From: Dromiciops gliroides
Lineage: Eukaryota > Chordata > Mammalia > Microbiotheria > Microbiotheriidae
DNA: 64,000 nt
NCBI RefSeq assembly: GCF_019393635.1
Contig: NC_057861.1
Location: 174,211,077 to 174,275,076, forward strand
Direction: 5' to 3'
The position numbers and the translations under genes are program-made. Below the pieces are notes generated by a model. It was not told the origin of the DNA. It saw only the letters and a program-made list of their open reading frames with translations, and searched no databases. Below, one piece after another: positions 32,160 through 44,253 of the stretch (within the stretch, counting starts at the first letter, position 1; every line of letters begins with the position of its first letter).

Positions 32160-32640
32160 CTTATAGGAGGCTAGACCACAATGACCTAGAAATGGAAGGG
32201 ACCATTGAAGTCATAGGCTCACACCTTTAGAGTTGGAAAGGACATTAGAAGCTATCTCTTTTATAGGTATGGAAAGTGAGACCAAAAGGAAAGAAGTAAC
32301 TAACCCTGGGTCACACAGGTAGGTAGATTTTTAAAGTGGTTCATAGGATGCTCCTGGAACTACTTTGTTTGGATTTGTCAAATACTTTGTATTGTTGTTA
32401 AGGTGACATCATGGATAAAATGCTGGGCCTCAAATCAGGAAAATATAAATGTGAATCTCACCTCAGATACTTAGTACCTTTGTGATTTGGGCCACTGATT
32501 TACCTCTCCAATGATCAGTTTCCTCATCTGTAAAATAGAGATAATAATATCTTGCAAAGTTATTCTAAGGGTCAAAAATGAAAATGTATATAAAACACTT
32601 AATAAAGTTTTATAAACATGTGAGCTATTATTATTAAGAT
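32160..32640. repeat. two MIR-type SINEs in opposite orientations
   Basis: Antisense MIR at about 32160-32340 ('acctttagagttggaaaggac') followed by sense MIR at about 32390-32635 ('gtttcctcatctgtaaaata'). Confidence 0.6.
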
Positions 32641-32704
32641 GGGAGCTGACTGAATCGTCGCTGAGATTCCCCAAAATTGACTTTTCAGAAACAGGTGCCC
32701 TTCT

Positions 32705-33060
32705 AGGGGCAAGATTTATTAAATGCCTACTATGTGCCAGGCACTGCACCGAGTTCTGGGAATCCTGGCAGTACTTTCCCTCAACGTGATTACATTCCAG
32801 TGGGGGAAGATGAAACATAAAAGGAAGCTGAAAAGTAGGAGGGATAGAAAAGAAGGAGGTACTCACACAGGGGCATGGTGAAGAGTCTGTAGACTTTGCA
32901 GAGGATTGGTTTGCAAAGACATGGTTGACCCAGGCACTTTCCTTAAAATGGAGCTTCTGGGAAAAGCAATGAATCAGAGGAAGAGGCCACAGGAGCTGAG
33001 TGTGGAATGGCAGAACTAGTCTGGAGTATGAAGGGGAGGGTCTGGAGAAGAATGTGGGAG
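32705..33060 (-). repeat. L2 3' end, antisense
   Basis: 'taaatgcctactatgtgcca', then 'ggcactgcaccgagttctgg' and 'acattccagtgggggaagat'. Confidence 0.75.
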
Positions 33061-33229
33061 TAAGGTGACACTTGCTACTCTAGAGTTATATTGGGTTATA
33101 GTGAATAAAGGCAGAACTTGCCATTCATTTGAAGTCATTAAGTTCTCCTTGTGATGGCAGGTTATCAATCTGAAATCATTACTTGTCCAGGCCTAACATA
33201 TAATTATAATGCCATGCTATAGTGTCATT

Positions 33230-34035
33230 ACAATCTTTTCCTCTAATCCATTATACATATGACTTTCAGGCTTATCTTCCTAAAATATATCAATCATTTA
33301 TTAAAAAATAAACGAATTTAAAGCTGGAGTCCTTACCCTGGGGTCCATAAACTAAAAATACATCTATATAGATAACTATTTAAATAGTATTTGTTTCCTT
33401 TGTGATTCTATATATTTTATTTTATAGATTTAAAAATATGACATAAAAATGTTAGGGATCTCTGTTTTAAAATTCCCCACAGATAAAGTCCAAACTATTT
33501 ATTTTGGCATTCAAAGGTCTCCATAATCTGGTTCCATCTTATCTTCCTGGTCGTCTCTCTCAATCTTCCTCACACAAACTCTCTGCTTCAGTCCAAAAGG
33601 TTTATCCATTGTCCTCTGAATATGCCTTGTACTTTCTTACCTTTTCACCTTGGTGTACATGCAATTTCCACTACCTAAAATATTGTCTCTTCCCCCCAAC
33701 CCTTTATCTCTACCTGCTGAATCTTAACTAGTCTACTGAGGTCCAGATAGAATACCACTTATTTTCTGAAGCCCAAGCTGCCCTTCCTTTGAACTCCTAA
33801 AACACTCATGTTATGAATATGGTACTTATTACTTACTGGTTTCTACTACACCATAGTACATCTTGCTGGATACTTATCTAATTTCTCTAAGTAGATGGAA
33901 AGCTCCTGTGAGGCAACGATTATTATTTTTCCTTCCATTCCTCCCCTTCCTTTCCTTTCTCTCCCTTTCCACCTATGACTGGCATGAAGCCTTATACATA
34001 ATAGACACTCCGTAAATACTTTTGAAATGAGTGAT
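33230..34035 (+). repeat. L2 LINE 3' region, about 0.8 kb
   Basis: Sense L2 ('agataaagtccaaactattt', 'ggtctccataatctggttcc', 'gtagatggaaagctcctgtg', 'atacataatagacactccgt'). Confidence 0.8.
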
Positions 34036-34092
34036 TGGTTCTTGGTCAACAAGAGATTCCTCATGAGGTCTCGTGGACAACAGAGCTAGAGA

Positions 34093-34138
34093 GGTAGGTA
34101 GGTAGGTAGATAGATAAATAGATAGATGATAGATAGAT
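34093..34138 (+). repeat. (GGTA/GATA)n microsatellite
   Basis: ggtaggtaggtagatagata followed by further tagatgata units. Confidence 0.95.
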
Positions 34139-34139
34139 T

Positions 34140-34978
34140 TCCTTAGATTATGAATGCTAACAGAATGCAAGAAGGAACAATGTGCCAGACAGTGGAAATG
34201 CCCAAGTAGGTAAAGACCCAAGTGCGTTCATCGCTTAGCTAAACCACAGTCAGAAACTCTAACACAGGCAGAAGAAAGGACAATCTAGTCATATGAGGAA
34301 AACACATAACTTTTTTCACCTTCTTAAAGCACCAAGAGGCAAGTTCATTCAAAGACATTGAAGAAATGAATTTTAAAAAGAAAAAGTATAAATTTGTTTT
34401 TTAAAAAAATCTGGAATTGATAGGATACAGATCATCACTTAAAATAAAATGAAAGAAAAAGCAATTTTGATACATTTTGACCAAACCCTGGAAGTATAAT
34501 TCACCAAACAATGCCTCTGTAAGGCTCTATGCTTTATAAAAGTCAAACAAATGGCCAGCCAAGTAGGTGTCATATGATATAAAAGGCTTTGCATTGCTCA
34601 CAATGAAGCCCCATTGTAGCAAATATTTAGGACTTGTTCCAGTAACTTGTCAATTTAGGTGTTTTCTTAGGGATTGAATCATCTGTTGACCATATTTTTT
34701 TGCTGCCAGATCCTTCCTACAACATTGGTTAGATCATTGTGTAAATGAGGCTAAGACCATAGGTTCTATTCTCATTGGGGTCAGTTTATCTTGCTTTGTT
34801 TTGTCATCACCCATAGCACCTCTTTCATTGGCCATCTCACAAGATCATGACTGGTCACTAGAAGAAACTGGGCAGAGATGGCAAATGAAGCAGTAAATCT
34901 ATTATCATCACTGGAAAGCAACCAAAGTGTTTGCTGGCATGGAATCAGTGACACCATCATGTTTCCTAGAAATGTTTT
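34140..34978. other. intergenic, nothing recognised
   Basis: AT-rich unique sequence; no gene or clear repeat. Confidence 0.5.
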
Positions 34979-34979
34979 C

Positions 34980-36060
34980 TTTTTTATTTTAAAAACTTAT
35001 CTTTTTTATTCTGAACTTAGCAAACACCACATACAATGAGCATTTCACATACACAGAGTCGAAAAAAAGAGGTTTGTACATGAAACTCTAAATCTCTCCT
35101 ATGCATAACTTGCTTTTCTTTTAAAATATATAAAAAATTCAACACAAAACTTTTAAAGATGTCCTACCTGTCAGTGTTTCTTTCTAGTTTTCCTTCTGAT
35201 CTTTTCTGTGCATTAAAAAATGCTTCAAATTTTTCCTTCTTCCTTCTTTCTTCCTTTTTTTTTTTTTTTTTTTTTTTTTTGCTACTCTATCATTATTTCT
35301 TCTCCCCTTCCCACCCTCAGACATTCACTTGGGAAAAAAAAAGAAACAGGAAAAAACCAACCTGGTAACAAACATGCATAGTCAAACAAAACAAATTCCA
35401 ATATCGGTCATGACAGAGAATATAAATCTTCTATATATTGAGTCCATCACTTCTCTGTCAGGAGGTGAATAGCATGGTTCCTTGGGAATAATGGCTAGAA
35501 ATTGTATTGATCAGAGTTCTAAGTCTTTCAAAGTTGTTTTCCTCTAAGACGTTATTTTTCTCCTGGTTCTGCTCACTTTATACCTGATTCAAATCTTCCC
35601 AGGCCTCTCTAAAACTTTTGCTTTCATCATTTCTTCCAGTATAAAAATATTCCACTATACTTCATAATTTGTTGAGACATTTTGCAATTGATGGGTACCC
35701 ACTTATTTTCCAGTTCTTTACTAAAGCAAAAAGAACTGCTATAAATATTTTGTATATATGGGTCCTTCCCTCTTTGTTTGACTTCTTTGGGGTATATTCT
35801 CAGTGGTGGCATTGCTCAAACATAGAGGATGTATGCAAATTTAGTCACTTTAGTTGCAAATTGTTCTCCAGAATGTATAGGAGAATTCATAGTTTCACCA
35901 ACAGTGCATTAATGTGTCTGTTTTCCTTGCTGCCCTTCCAACAATTACTATTTTCTTTTTTTCTTTTTGTCATGTTTACCAATCAGGATGTTTGTGATGT
36001 ATAATCTCAGAGTTTCTTTAATTTGCATTCTTTTAAATATTGATGCATTTCCCCCCATTT
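34980..36060 (-). mobile_element. L1 LINE 3' region, antisense
   Basis: About 1.1 kb of L1 3' sequence. It shares layout with 51061-51799 ('tctcctggttctgctcactt', 'tgctataaatattttgtata', 'caattgatgggtacccactt') but extends further into 'tctccagaatgtataggag' and 'tttaatttgcattctttt', typical of L1 3' ends. A long T-run lies at about 35257-35280. The frame at 35669-36004 is part of it. Confidence 0.8.
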
Positions 36061-36460
36061 AGTTGTGTTTTACCTAAACTTTGCTCTTCCCCATTGGCTG
36101 GCACAAGACTATGTATAATAGGTGCTCAGTAAATGTATGATGATTTGAATTGAATGAAATTCAACTCAACTGAATTAAATGTGTGAAATGTTTCTAGAAA
36201 ATATAGCCAGGATAAATGTTGGAAAATCAAACTTTCCTAAAATTCACAAAGGGGGCTCTATTAAAAAAAAAGAAAAAGGAAAACCCAGAATTAGTTATCT
36301 CGGGCTATAAATAATCACCCCCAATTATTCTTTTTTTATTGTCAGGCTTTTAAGTGCATGATAGCTTCTTTCCACTGTAACTTATATTTTCTTTGTTCTA
36401 CTTGTCAAAAGTATAATAAACTCAGGGAAAAAATCAACTTCCAGAAATTTTGTTGCTTCA

Positions 36461-36691
36461 TCTCTCCCTCTCCCTCTCCCTCTCCCTCTCCCTCTCCCTC
36501 TCCCTCTCCCTCTCCCTCTCCCTCTCCCTCTCCCTCTCCCTCTCCCTCTCCCTCTCCCTCTCCCTCTCCCTCTCCCTCTCCCTCTCCCTCTCCCTCTCCC
36601 TCTCCCTCTCCCTCTCCCTCTCCCTCTCCCTCTCCCTCTCCCTCTCCCTCTCCCTCTCCCTCTCCCTCTCCCTCTCCCTCTCCCTCTCCCT

Positions 36692-36786
<95 letters not shown>
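36461..36786 (+). repeat. composite satellite (TCTCCC)n-(TC)n-(TA)n
   Basis: About 40 hexamer units (36461 to about 36702), then a (TC)n run to 36750, then (TA)n at 36751-36786. The + strand is pure pyrimidine for about 290 nt. Long open frames on both strands here (Ser-Pro, Leu-Ser, Arg-Gly and Arg-Glu repeats) only reflect the repeat. Confidence 0.98.
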
Positions 36787-36788
<2 letters not shown>

Positions 36789-37140
36789 CACTGTATGCTA
36801 GACACTTTGGTAGGGACTGGAGGATAGAAAGAGGAAGAACAAAATAACTGCTCTTCTTAAGGAGCTTAAAATCTAACAGGAGAGACAATAAGTACATATT
36901 TAAACACATGCAGAATAAATATAAGGAAAATAAAACCCAATAAATACGAAGTAATTAAAATAACATAACCATGGAGGTTACAAACAGTGGGGTTGGGAAA
37001 TAAGTAAAAAATTCAAGTAGGAAGTGGCATTTGAGCTAAATCTTGAAAGAAGAGAGGGGTTCTGAGATGCTGAAGACATCAACAATGGTTGGAAAGAATG
37101 GGATGTCAGATACCGGGCATACATTTTTCAATGGAGGGAA
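36787..37140 (-). repeat. L2 3' end, antisense
   Basis: 'ctgtatgctagacactttgg', 'aaggagcttaaaatctaaca', 'gcatttgagctaaatcttga', directly next to the satellite. Confidence 0.75.
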
Positions 37141-37144
37141 CACT

Positions 37145-37910
37145 ATTTGGTTTTTTGCTTGGGCAATCTGATCCTCAGGAAATCACCTTCCACTCATCTG
37201 TAGCTCTTGGGTGAGGCCCTTGCTGACATTTTTCTCCAATGTATTTCCCACCTCCGCTGGGGACAGGACGGCTCCTTGTTTATGGCTGCCTTGCTTCAGA
37301 TTGGTTCCCTCATTCCTGTTCTCCAGCTTTGCCAGGCGTTGCCTCGATGCCATCATGCAGGTGGTAAAATGAGCCAAGTGACCTCATCCTTTATGGCACA
37401 CCTTGAGGATGTCTTTTGGGAGCAATCCAAGTGACTCCATCTCTCTTCTCTCAGAGCTGGAGAGACAGTTTTTCCCACGACCTGTCTTCCCACCCCTTTC
37501 CCCCAAAGAACTTCCTGTTCATGAAGAGACACGTAGGGAAGGGAGCATTGAAACTGATGGCAACCTGACAAGGAGAACTGAGGGGAAAACTCACCTCCAC
37601 TTCTCCCTATCCCCCACCCTACATCATTGCATTAGCTCTCATTCTCACCAATGCTTAGGTTTCACTATGATTCCTCACACCCATCAGTGAATGTTGGTTT
37701 CCAGGAAGAGAAGCAGGAGTAAAGATGACTTTATATATAAAAACTTCTATGGAGTTGACTTTTTTTCCTTTTTTGAAGCAACTTAGAGAGTTGGGCTTCT
37801 AAAAGTCTTGTGAGAAACAGTCTTACTATGGAGTGTCCAAATCCCAGGTCAAATCAATAAGATAACAGTAGTAGTAAAGAGTAAATAGCCCTTTACAATC
37901 ACACCACCAT
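37145..37910. other. intergenic, nothing recognised
   Basis: Slightly GC-richer than its surroundings. Short frames on both strands (37183-37690) have no recognisable domain. Confidence 0.45.
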
Positions 37911-37914
37911 CTAC

Positions 37915-37978
37915 AAATCAATATGCATTTATTAAGCACCAGGTATTATGTACCAGGTAGTGTTTTAGACACTAAAGA
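37915..37978 (-). repeat. short L2 3' end, antisense
   Basis: 'gcatttattaagcaccaggt' followed by 'accaggtagtgttttagac'. Confidence 0.65.
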
Positions 37979-37979
37979 G

Positions 37980-38196
37980 ATATATATATATATATATATA
38001 TGTTCATATATATTTTTATATATGATCTATAATTACAACTTATATAATATATAATTTTATATCATTCATATGATATTATTCATTATATTATTATTTTTAT
38101 ATAACAGTTATTTTATATATACATGTTTGTATGTGTGTGTATGTATATATATATATATATAAAACTATATGTGTGTGTGTGTGTGTGTGTGTGTGA
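37980..38196 (+). repeat. AT-rich block with (TA)n and (GT)n runs
   Basis: (TA)n at about 37980-38001, an almost pure A/T stretch to 38160, and (GT)n at about 38170-38195. Confidence 0.95.
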
Positions 38197-38239
38197 GACA
38201 GAAACTTCGTGGTGAGGAACTTTGTGCAATTTAGTGTCA

Positions 38240-38440
38240 TAATTAGGTAAAGTCCTGGATTTGGAGTCAGAAAGACCTGAAATGAAAATTCTATCGCAGA
38301 CCCTTATGAGCTGTGAGACCTTGGGTAAGTCATTTAACTTTAACTTTGTGCTTTGGTTTCTTTATCTATAGAGTGAGGAGGGTGGACTTGATGGTCTCTA
38401 GGGTTCTTCCCAGCTCTAAACCTATGATCTATAATCTATG
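38240..38440 (+). repeat. MIR/THER-type SINE
   Basis: Sense layout 'gtcctggatttggagtcaga', 'ttgggtaagtcatttaac', then 'cttcccagctctaaacctat'. Confidence 0.7.
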
Positions 38441-38505
38441 AACTTCCTCTGCAAATACTGATTAATATATTTTCTGTAATTTATCATCTTAGAGAGTTAA
38501 CTAGG

Positions 38506-38698
38506 GCTCAGCTTCTTAAATTGTGGGTTGCAACCCTGTATGGGGTCACATAACTGAATGTAGGGGTTGTGAAAAATTTGGCAACAGTAAAAGGTTATGC
38601 ATACCTATTTTTATACCCATGCACCCGGGGTCTTGTCAAAATTTCTCAGGTGAAAATGGGTTATGATTGGAAAAATTTTAAGAAGCCCTGATCTGGGG
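38506..38698 (+). repeat. hAT-like MITE
   Basis: About 190 bp with inverted ends: 'cagcttcttaaattgtggg' on the left and 'ttttaagaagccctg' on the right, which read as related termini. The middle has paired 'ggttgcaaccctgtatgggg'. It has the form of a known marsupial non-autonomous repeat, but I cannot show an 8-bp duplication. Confidence 0.55.
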
Positions 38699-38719
38699 CA
38701 CTAAGCAGCTAAGTGATTT

Positions 38720-38900
38720 GACCACAATGAGAGACATCATTGATTACATCACTGATAGAGAGCTGGCCTTGGAAATAGGAAGACAGGTTCCAATCTGGCC
38801 TCTGACATGTACTGGCTGTGAAACTCTGGACAAATCATTTAGCTTCTCCATCCTCTAGAGGAAACTCTCTTAAAAACATAACGTTGCCCAGAAGGTACCA
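38720..38900 (+). repeat. MIR fragment
   Basis: 'agctggccttggaaatagga', then 'aatctggcctctgacatgta' and 'gtactggctgtgaaactctg'. Confidence 0.55.
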
Positions 38901-39024
38901 ACATGCATAGATAGAGGGATTTTCCTCCTCTAGGAGTACCCTACATTAAATCACAGGGTTAAATGGATCATCTGTTCTAGGTGTGGGCTTTTACTTAGGT
39001 CTTCTTAACTGACTCATTTTAAAA

Positions 39025-39770
39025 TCAATCAACTATTTATTTAATGTCTACAATATTCCAGACCACTCTGCTGGGCACCAGGACTACAAAGATAAAAACC
39101 AAAACATTCCCTTCTCTCAAGGAACTTACATTTTACCAGAGGAGAATATGTGATTGTATATCAAATACATGGAAGATAATTTGCGGGGAAGAGGAAGGCA
39201 TTAGTGTTGGAGGGGGGAGGAGAAGGAGGAAGATAAAAAGCAATCTTAGTTTTTAAAAAATTACATATAGTAAGAGGTAGATGTGAGGGAGAGAAGGATG
39301 CATTCCAGGCAAAGGTAAAGTTGGGAGATAAAGTGTCTTATATAAGGAATAGCAAAAAAGGCCATTTTTTGCTGGCTCATTGAATGGAGGAAGAAGTAAT
39401 AATGTATAATAAGGCTTGGAAGGGAGTTTAGAACCAAGTTTTGTAGGGCTTTAAATGCCAGTCGAACCTGCATTTGACTAGAGATGTAATAGGGAGCCAC
39501 TAAAATTTGTTGAGTATCAGAGTAACATGAAGCAACCTGTGCTTTAGGAAAATCTCTTTGACAAATACCTGGAAAATGGATTGGAGAAGAAAGATACTTG
39601 AGTCAGTGATGCAGTTTGATGGCTGTTGTAATAGTCTGGGCATGAGGTAGTGAGGGCCTGAACAAGGATGATGGATTTGTGAGTAGAGAGTAAAGGACTG
39701 ATTAGAGAAAAGTAGCAGTAGAATGACAACACTTGACAACTGATTAAGCACCTATGATGTGCAGGGGGGC
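39025..39770 (-). repeat. L2 LINE, antisense, about 0.75 kb
   Basis: 'ctgctgggcaccaggactac', 'aaggaacttacattttacca', 'gggctttaaatgccagtcga', 'ggctgttgtaatagtctggg' in antisense L2 order. Confidence 0.8.
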
Positions 39771-40119
39771 ACTATTCTTTGTAGTTAAAACACTTCCCCT
39801 CCCCCCTTTAAAATTTCATGTTATTATTCTTTTAAGTGATCATCAAAGAAGAGATAGCAGGATGGAGCACCTTTCTTTCTCCACCGAAGTAGGGGGACTT
39901 TGAATGTGAACACTGAATATATTGTCGGACTTGGCTAATATATTGATTAGTTTTGCTGAACTACTTTTTCTTCCTTCAGTTTAATTCTCAGTTATAAGGG
40001 CTGTTTCTTGGGTTAGGGGAAGGAGAGAAGTGTATAAATCATGTTCACCTACATAAGCTACTTCCTTCGATTGCAACAATTTGTTGAGATAAGTAGTTTA
40101 CACATTCTATCATTTTAAT

Positions 40120-40240
40120 CTCCATTTTACAGATGAGAAAACTGAAGGTCAGAGAGCTTAAAGACTGGCCCAAGATTACATGACTTGTAAGTAGGGAGAA
40201 AACCCAGTTGCTCTGATTTCAAGTCCAGTGTTCTTTACAT
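40120..40240 (-). repeat. MIR fragment
   Basis: 'ttttacagatgagaaaactg' followed by 'ccagtgttctttacattaca'. Confidence 0.7.
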
Positions 40241-40242
40241 TA

Positions 40243-40495
40243 CACCAGTCATGTCAAACTCAAATAGAAATAGGGGCCACTGTACTACTGTACATAGAAA
40301 TGCCTATGGGCTGCATACTGACTTAGAAAACCACATATTAATGTTTATATTATATAGATATTATCTGTTATATTTTTTATTTATTGTCTTGAATATTTCC
40401 CAATTATATTTTAATCTTGTTTAGTTTAACCCTTGGGAGTATTGAGAGCCACAGTGTGTCTACTGGACCATATTTGAAGCTTCTGCACTATACCA
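40243..40495 (+). repeat. MITE-like repeat, copy B
   Basis: Starts 'catgtcaaactcaaataga', contains 'ttagaaaaccacatattaat' and 'atttcccaattatattttaa'. Same family as 3585, 55984 and 58455. Confidence 0.6.
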
Positions 40496-40519
40496 TACTG
40501 TCTTCCCTGCCTAAACCTT

Positions 40520-40830
40520 AATAATAATAATAATAATAATAATAATGATAAGTATGATAACTAACATTTATATAGCACTTACTCTGTATCAGGCACTGTT
40601 CACATAATAATTTAATAATACTAAGATGAGATAATAATCTCATTTGCTCTTAATAACAACTCTGGGAGGCAGGTGCTATTATTAGTCCCATTTTTCAGAT
40701 GAGGAAACCAAGGCAAACTGGTTAGGTGACTTGCACAGGGTCATATAGCTAGTAAGTGTTTGAGGCTTGATTTGAACTCAGTTCTTCTTTACCGCAGGCC
40801 CAGTGCCTTATCTACTTCACCACCTAATTT
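40520..40830 (-). repeat. (AAT)n run and MIR-type SINE, antisense
   Basis: (TAA)n at about 40520-40548, then 'acatttatatagcacttact', 'tttttcagatgaggaaacca' and 'tcatatagctagtaagtgtt'. Confidence 0.75.
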
Positions 40831-41221
40831 CTTTTTACCTTTATAACATGATAATGAAGATCAATAAACATTGAATATATTGGAACCAAGGCATTTGTGT
40901 ACATACAAACAATAAGTCTTGGCTCCATTGGGTCACATCCACCATCACTCATTTCTTAGATTAATTTAAGCCAGGGTAGCTCAGGTTGTGACACTGAAAA
41001 GACCTGGGTTAAGGGAATGTGAGAAGCCACAAGAAATGGATGGCAAAGTTAATGTAGAACATGGGCTTTTGGCAAATCAAAGTATCATCTGCTTAGAGTC
41101 ATATGGAACTTTGGTGTTAAAATAATTCAACTTCCTCATTTTATAAATGTTGCTATCTTCCTAGCTTCCTGATATTCCTCTTCCCCACCTCCCTACCTTC
41201 ACCTCATTCCCCTACTATTCT

Positions 41222-41384
41222 TTTCTCTTTCTTTTTTTTTTTTTTTTTGGTGAGGCAATTGGGGTTAAGTGACTTGCCCAGGGACACACAGCTAGTAAGT
41301 GGCAAGTGTCTGAGGCTGGATTTGAACTCAGGTCCTCCTGAGTCTAGGGCCAGTGCTCTATCCACTGCGCCACCTAGCTGCCCC
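41222..41384 (-). repeat. WSINE1-type SINE with TSD
   Basis: Antisense copy. A 16-bp duplication attcccctactattct (41206-41221) and attcccctaccattct (41385-41400) with one mismatch. Confidence 0.95.
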
Positions 41385-41399
41385 ATTCCCCTACCATTC

Positions 41400-42260
41400 T
41401 GAGAGATTTTGCTTTTGGTTTTTCTAGCAGCTTTGCAAGTAACTTTCAAACACATTATTAGGGAGGATGGGGTCCAGACTTGTGATTTAGTAAGTGCAGG
41501 GAGCTTCTGGCATGTTTAATGACTCCACCAGACACCCTTGCCCATGGTCACACACCTAGTAAGTGCCTGTGGTAGAATTTAAAGCTAGGTCTTCCTGTTT
41601 TTAAAGCTGGCTTCCTATCCACTGCTCCACACAGTTTCTCAAAAACTACTAGACAGCTAAAATCCCAGACAGCTTCCTAAATTTATATTGGATCTTCCTT
41701 ACTTTTACAAGTCAAAACCCTCTCTCTGTCCCTGCCCTCAAGGTACACATCACACATTACCTTCAATTCCAGCATACCAGCAAGCTGAGAGAAAGGAAAC
41801 ATCTGCCTAGAAAAAACCCACTCAGTATCTCTCTCAGAGACACTGATAGATATCTCACCAAGTCAAGGCACATAAAAGAGAAAGGAACGGTACTCAGGGT
41901 TATAAGCTCCCCGTATGACATCTTCCACAGAGTCATCCATCTGGCCTGTGTTTGAAGGCCTGCAGTGATGAGGATGATATAAGCCTCTAGCTGCCCTACT
42001 CAGATGGAGTCATCCTGTAAGTGAGGCTGTTAGGGGTTGCTGCCTTTTATTCTTGTTGTCCTTATTCCAATTATCTGATGAACTTTGTTTTAGCAAATGA
42101 TTTATTGCTGTGCTTTTGTCCTGAGGCTTTTAGCCTCTGTCTTGGAAAGTCAGGGAGGAAATTGTTTTTAAAGATATTAAAATGATAATAATTTAGATAA
42201 ATATATGTGCACATATGTAGGTGTGCATATTTATACCCTGTTTTGTGGAACTGATTTGAA
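41400..42260. other. intergenic, mostly unique
   Basis: No gene recognised. A MIR piece may lie at 41545-41640. Confidence 0.45.
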
Positions 42261-42283
42261 GAGATTTAAAAAGGGTTACTTCT

Positions 42284-42443
42284 TTTTTGTTTGTTTGTTT
42301 TGTTTTTTGTGGGGCAATGAGGGTTAAGTGACTTGCCCAGGGTCACACAACTAGTAAGTGTCAAGTGTCTGAGGCCAAATTTGAACTCAGGTCCTCCTGA
42401 ATCCAGGGCCGGTGCTTTATCCACTGTGCCATCTAGCTGCCCC
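42284..42443 (-). repeat. WSINE1-type SINE with TSD
   Basis: Antisense copy with a (TTTG)n-like tail. A perfect 15-bp duplication aaaagggttacttct lies at 42269-42283 and 42444-42458. Confidence 0.96.
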
Positions 42444-42769
42444 AAAAGGGTTACTTCTCATAAAAACTATGCCCCTTCATAGATAATCCAGGCTGCTTAT
42501 ACTGACAAATGATGCTTTTTATGCCCCATCATTTGCTTGACCTTTGCCTTTCTTTTGCCCTGGATTTCTTCTGATAATACCATCCAAAAGAATTGGGGGA
42601 TTTTATGGAATCTCAGAGCTAGAAGGGACATATAGTCCAAAGGTCAGCTAGTCCACCATGTCCCTGAATGGAAAATCAGCCTCCAACATTCCTAACAAGT
42701 GATATTCACCTTCCATGCCTTCCCCTTGAAGACCTCCCAAGACAGCTCATTCCTGTCTTGAGCATCTCT

Positions 42770-42850
42770 GATTGCTGGCATCCCCAGTATTTAGCACAAT
42801 ACCTGGGACATAGTAAGGCTTTAATAAATGCTTGTTGACCAACTGACTAG
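42770..42850 (+). repeat. short L2 3' end
   Basis: 'gtatttagcacaatacctgg', then 'catagtaaggctttaataa'. Confidence 0.65.
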
Positions 42851-42859
42851 GAAGTTTTT

Positions 42860-43330
42860 CCTTATACCATGCCCAAATCTGTCTGCCTGTGACTTGGACC
42901 TCATGAACCCACTATCTCCCTCTTGATGGAGGCCTCTCTACTTTTAAGTAGTTCTAATTGTTATAGTTTTTCTTTACATCAAGGGAAAAAGTCTGTCTAT
43001 AATTTCTACCATTGCTTCTCATTCAGTCCTCAAAGCCCAAGAAGAACAAGTACAATCTTTATTCTGCACAGTAATCTTTCAAAACCTTGAAGATGCAGTC
43101 ATGATCCCCATGTTGCATGATCTCCAGTTTCCCTCATCATCATGGTGCTCTAGTTTTGGATATATTCCAATCTGTCAGTGTTATTCTCAGAATGGGGAAC
43201 CTAGAACTAAACTTAATGTTCCCAGTGTGGTCTGAGAAGGGCAAAATAAGGCAGAACCATTACCTCAGTTGTTTGGCTTTTATTAATGTAGCAAGAGTTT
43301 GAATTGACTAACTTTTGAGTACCATGTCCC
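42860..43330 (+). repeat. CR1/L3-type LINE 3' region
   Basis: 'ccttgaagatgcagtcatga', 'acctagaactaaacttaatg', 'ttcccagtgtggtctgagaa' in CR1/L3 order. Confidence 0.75.
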
Positions 43331-43334
43331 ATGA

Positions 43335-44040
43335 TTGACTCATATTCAGCTTTCCTTCCTCTGAAACTCCCAGGACTTTATCTGTGTGGGTTGTTTGTTT
43401 TACCACATTTCCTTCATTCTGCTGTTCTACAGTTGAATCTTTAAGCCCAAGGGTAGATTCACATTTACCTCGATTACATGTCATCTTATTAGATTTGGCC
43501 TATTTTTTTTTAGACTATTGAGATATTTGTGGATCCTAGGTTTATAATTCATTTGCTAAGAGTTCTAGTTGGAAGGGTTGGGGAAGAGATGATATTCCTT
43601 AGATCCTGTGAAAGAGAAGTAAGTAAATGAGCTAAAGAGACCCTCTTCCTAGTTGAGGGCCCAGGTTTAGATCCACTTGCTTGCGGCCGATTCCTTTCTA
43701 TTTGTCTCTGTTTAATTGCTGCTGCACCAGGGCTCTTTGTGGCCATATAAGGCAAGGGGAAACCCCACCTCAGATGAAGAAGTCATTCACAAGGGTATTC
43801 ATGAAGCACCCACTTGACTGAGGGTGGCTAGTTAGTGAAATGCCTGCAGCACAAAAGGCACAGGGTGCTGTTGATCGTAGGCAGGGCTCTTGGGTTATTT
43901 CCATGTGGCCTTTAGACTAGGTGTGTCCTAGGTGTGAATCATATGGGGATAGAGCTTTTTGAATTAGTTTAAGGTGGCAACATATTTTATTTAACATCAC
44001 TAAAATAGAACTCAGAAAAAAGCCTAGATTGCTCAACTTG
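43335..44040. other. intergenic, nothing recognised
   Basis: No gene or RNA recognised; CR1/L3 sequence may continue to about 43560. Confidence 0.4.
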
Positions 44041-44059
44041 GGGAATCAGGCAAGTAATT

Positions 44060-44232
44060 TGTTGTCGCTGCTACTACTGCCACCACTACTACTGCTGCTT
44101 CTACTACCACTACCATTATTACTACCACTACTACTACCACATTCCTCTTCCTCTTCCCAGCCCTCCAATACTACACTTTTACTAGTACTACTAGTTCTAC
44201 TAGTGCTGCTGCTGCTACCATTACTATTATAC
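44060..44232 (+). repeat. imperfect (CTA/CTG/CCA)n triplet repeat
   Basis: Mixed ctactac, accacta and gctgct triplets in two blocks. The poly-Leu/Pro reading frame at 44029-44280 is an artefact of it. Confidence 0.9.
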
Positions 44233-44253
44233 CTTTCAAGATATAAAGACCAT

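Noticed and set aside
36461..36702. Regular repeat array considered as CRISPR-like
   Set aside because: Uniform 6-bp units without spacers in a vertebrate genome; a microsatellite.
36358..36909. Long open frames of Ser-Pro, Leu-Ser, Arg-Gly and Arg-Glu repeats on both strands
   Set aside because: All come from the (TCTCCC)n/(TC)n/(TA)n satellite, which lacks stops in every frame.
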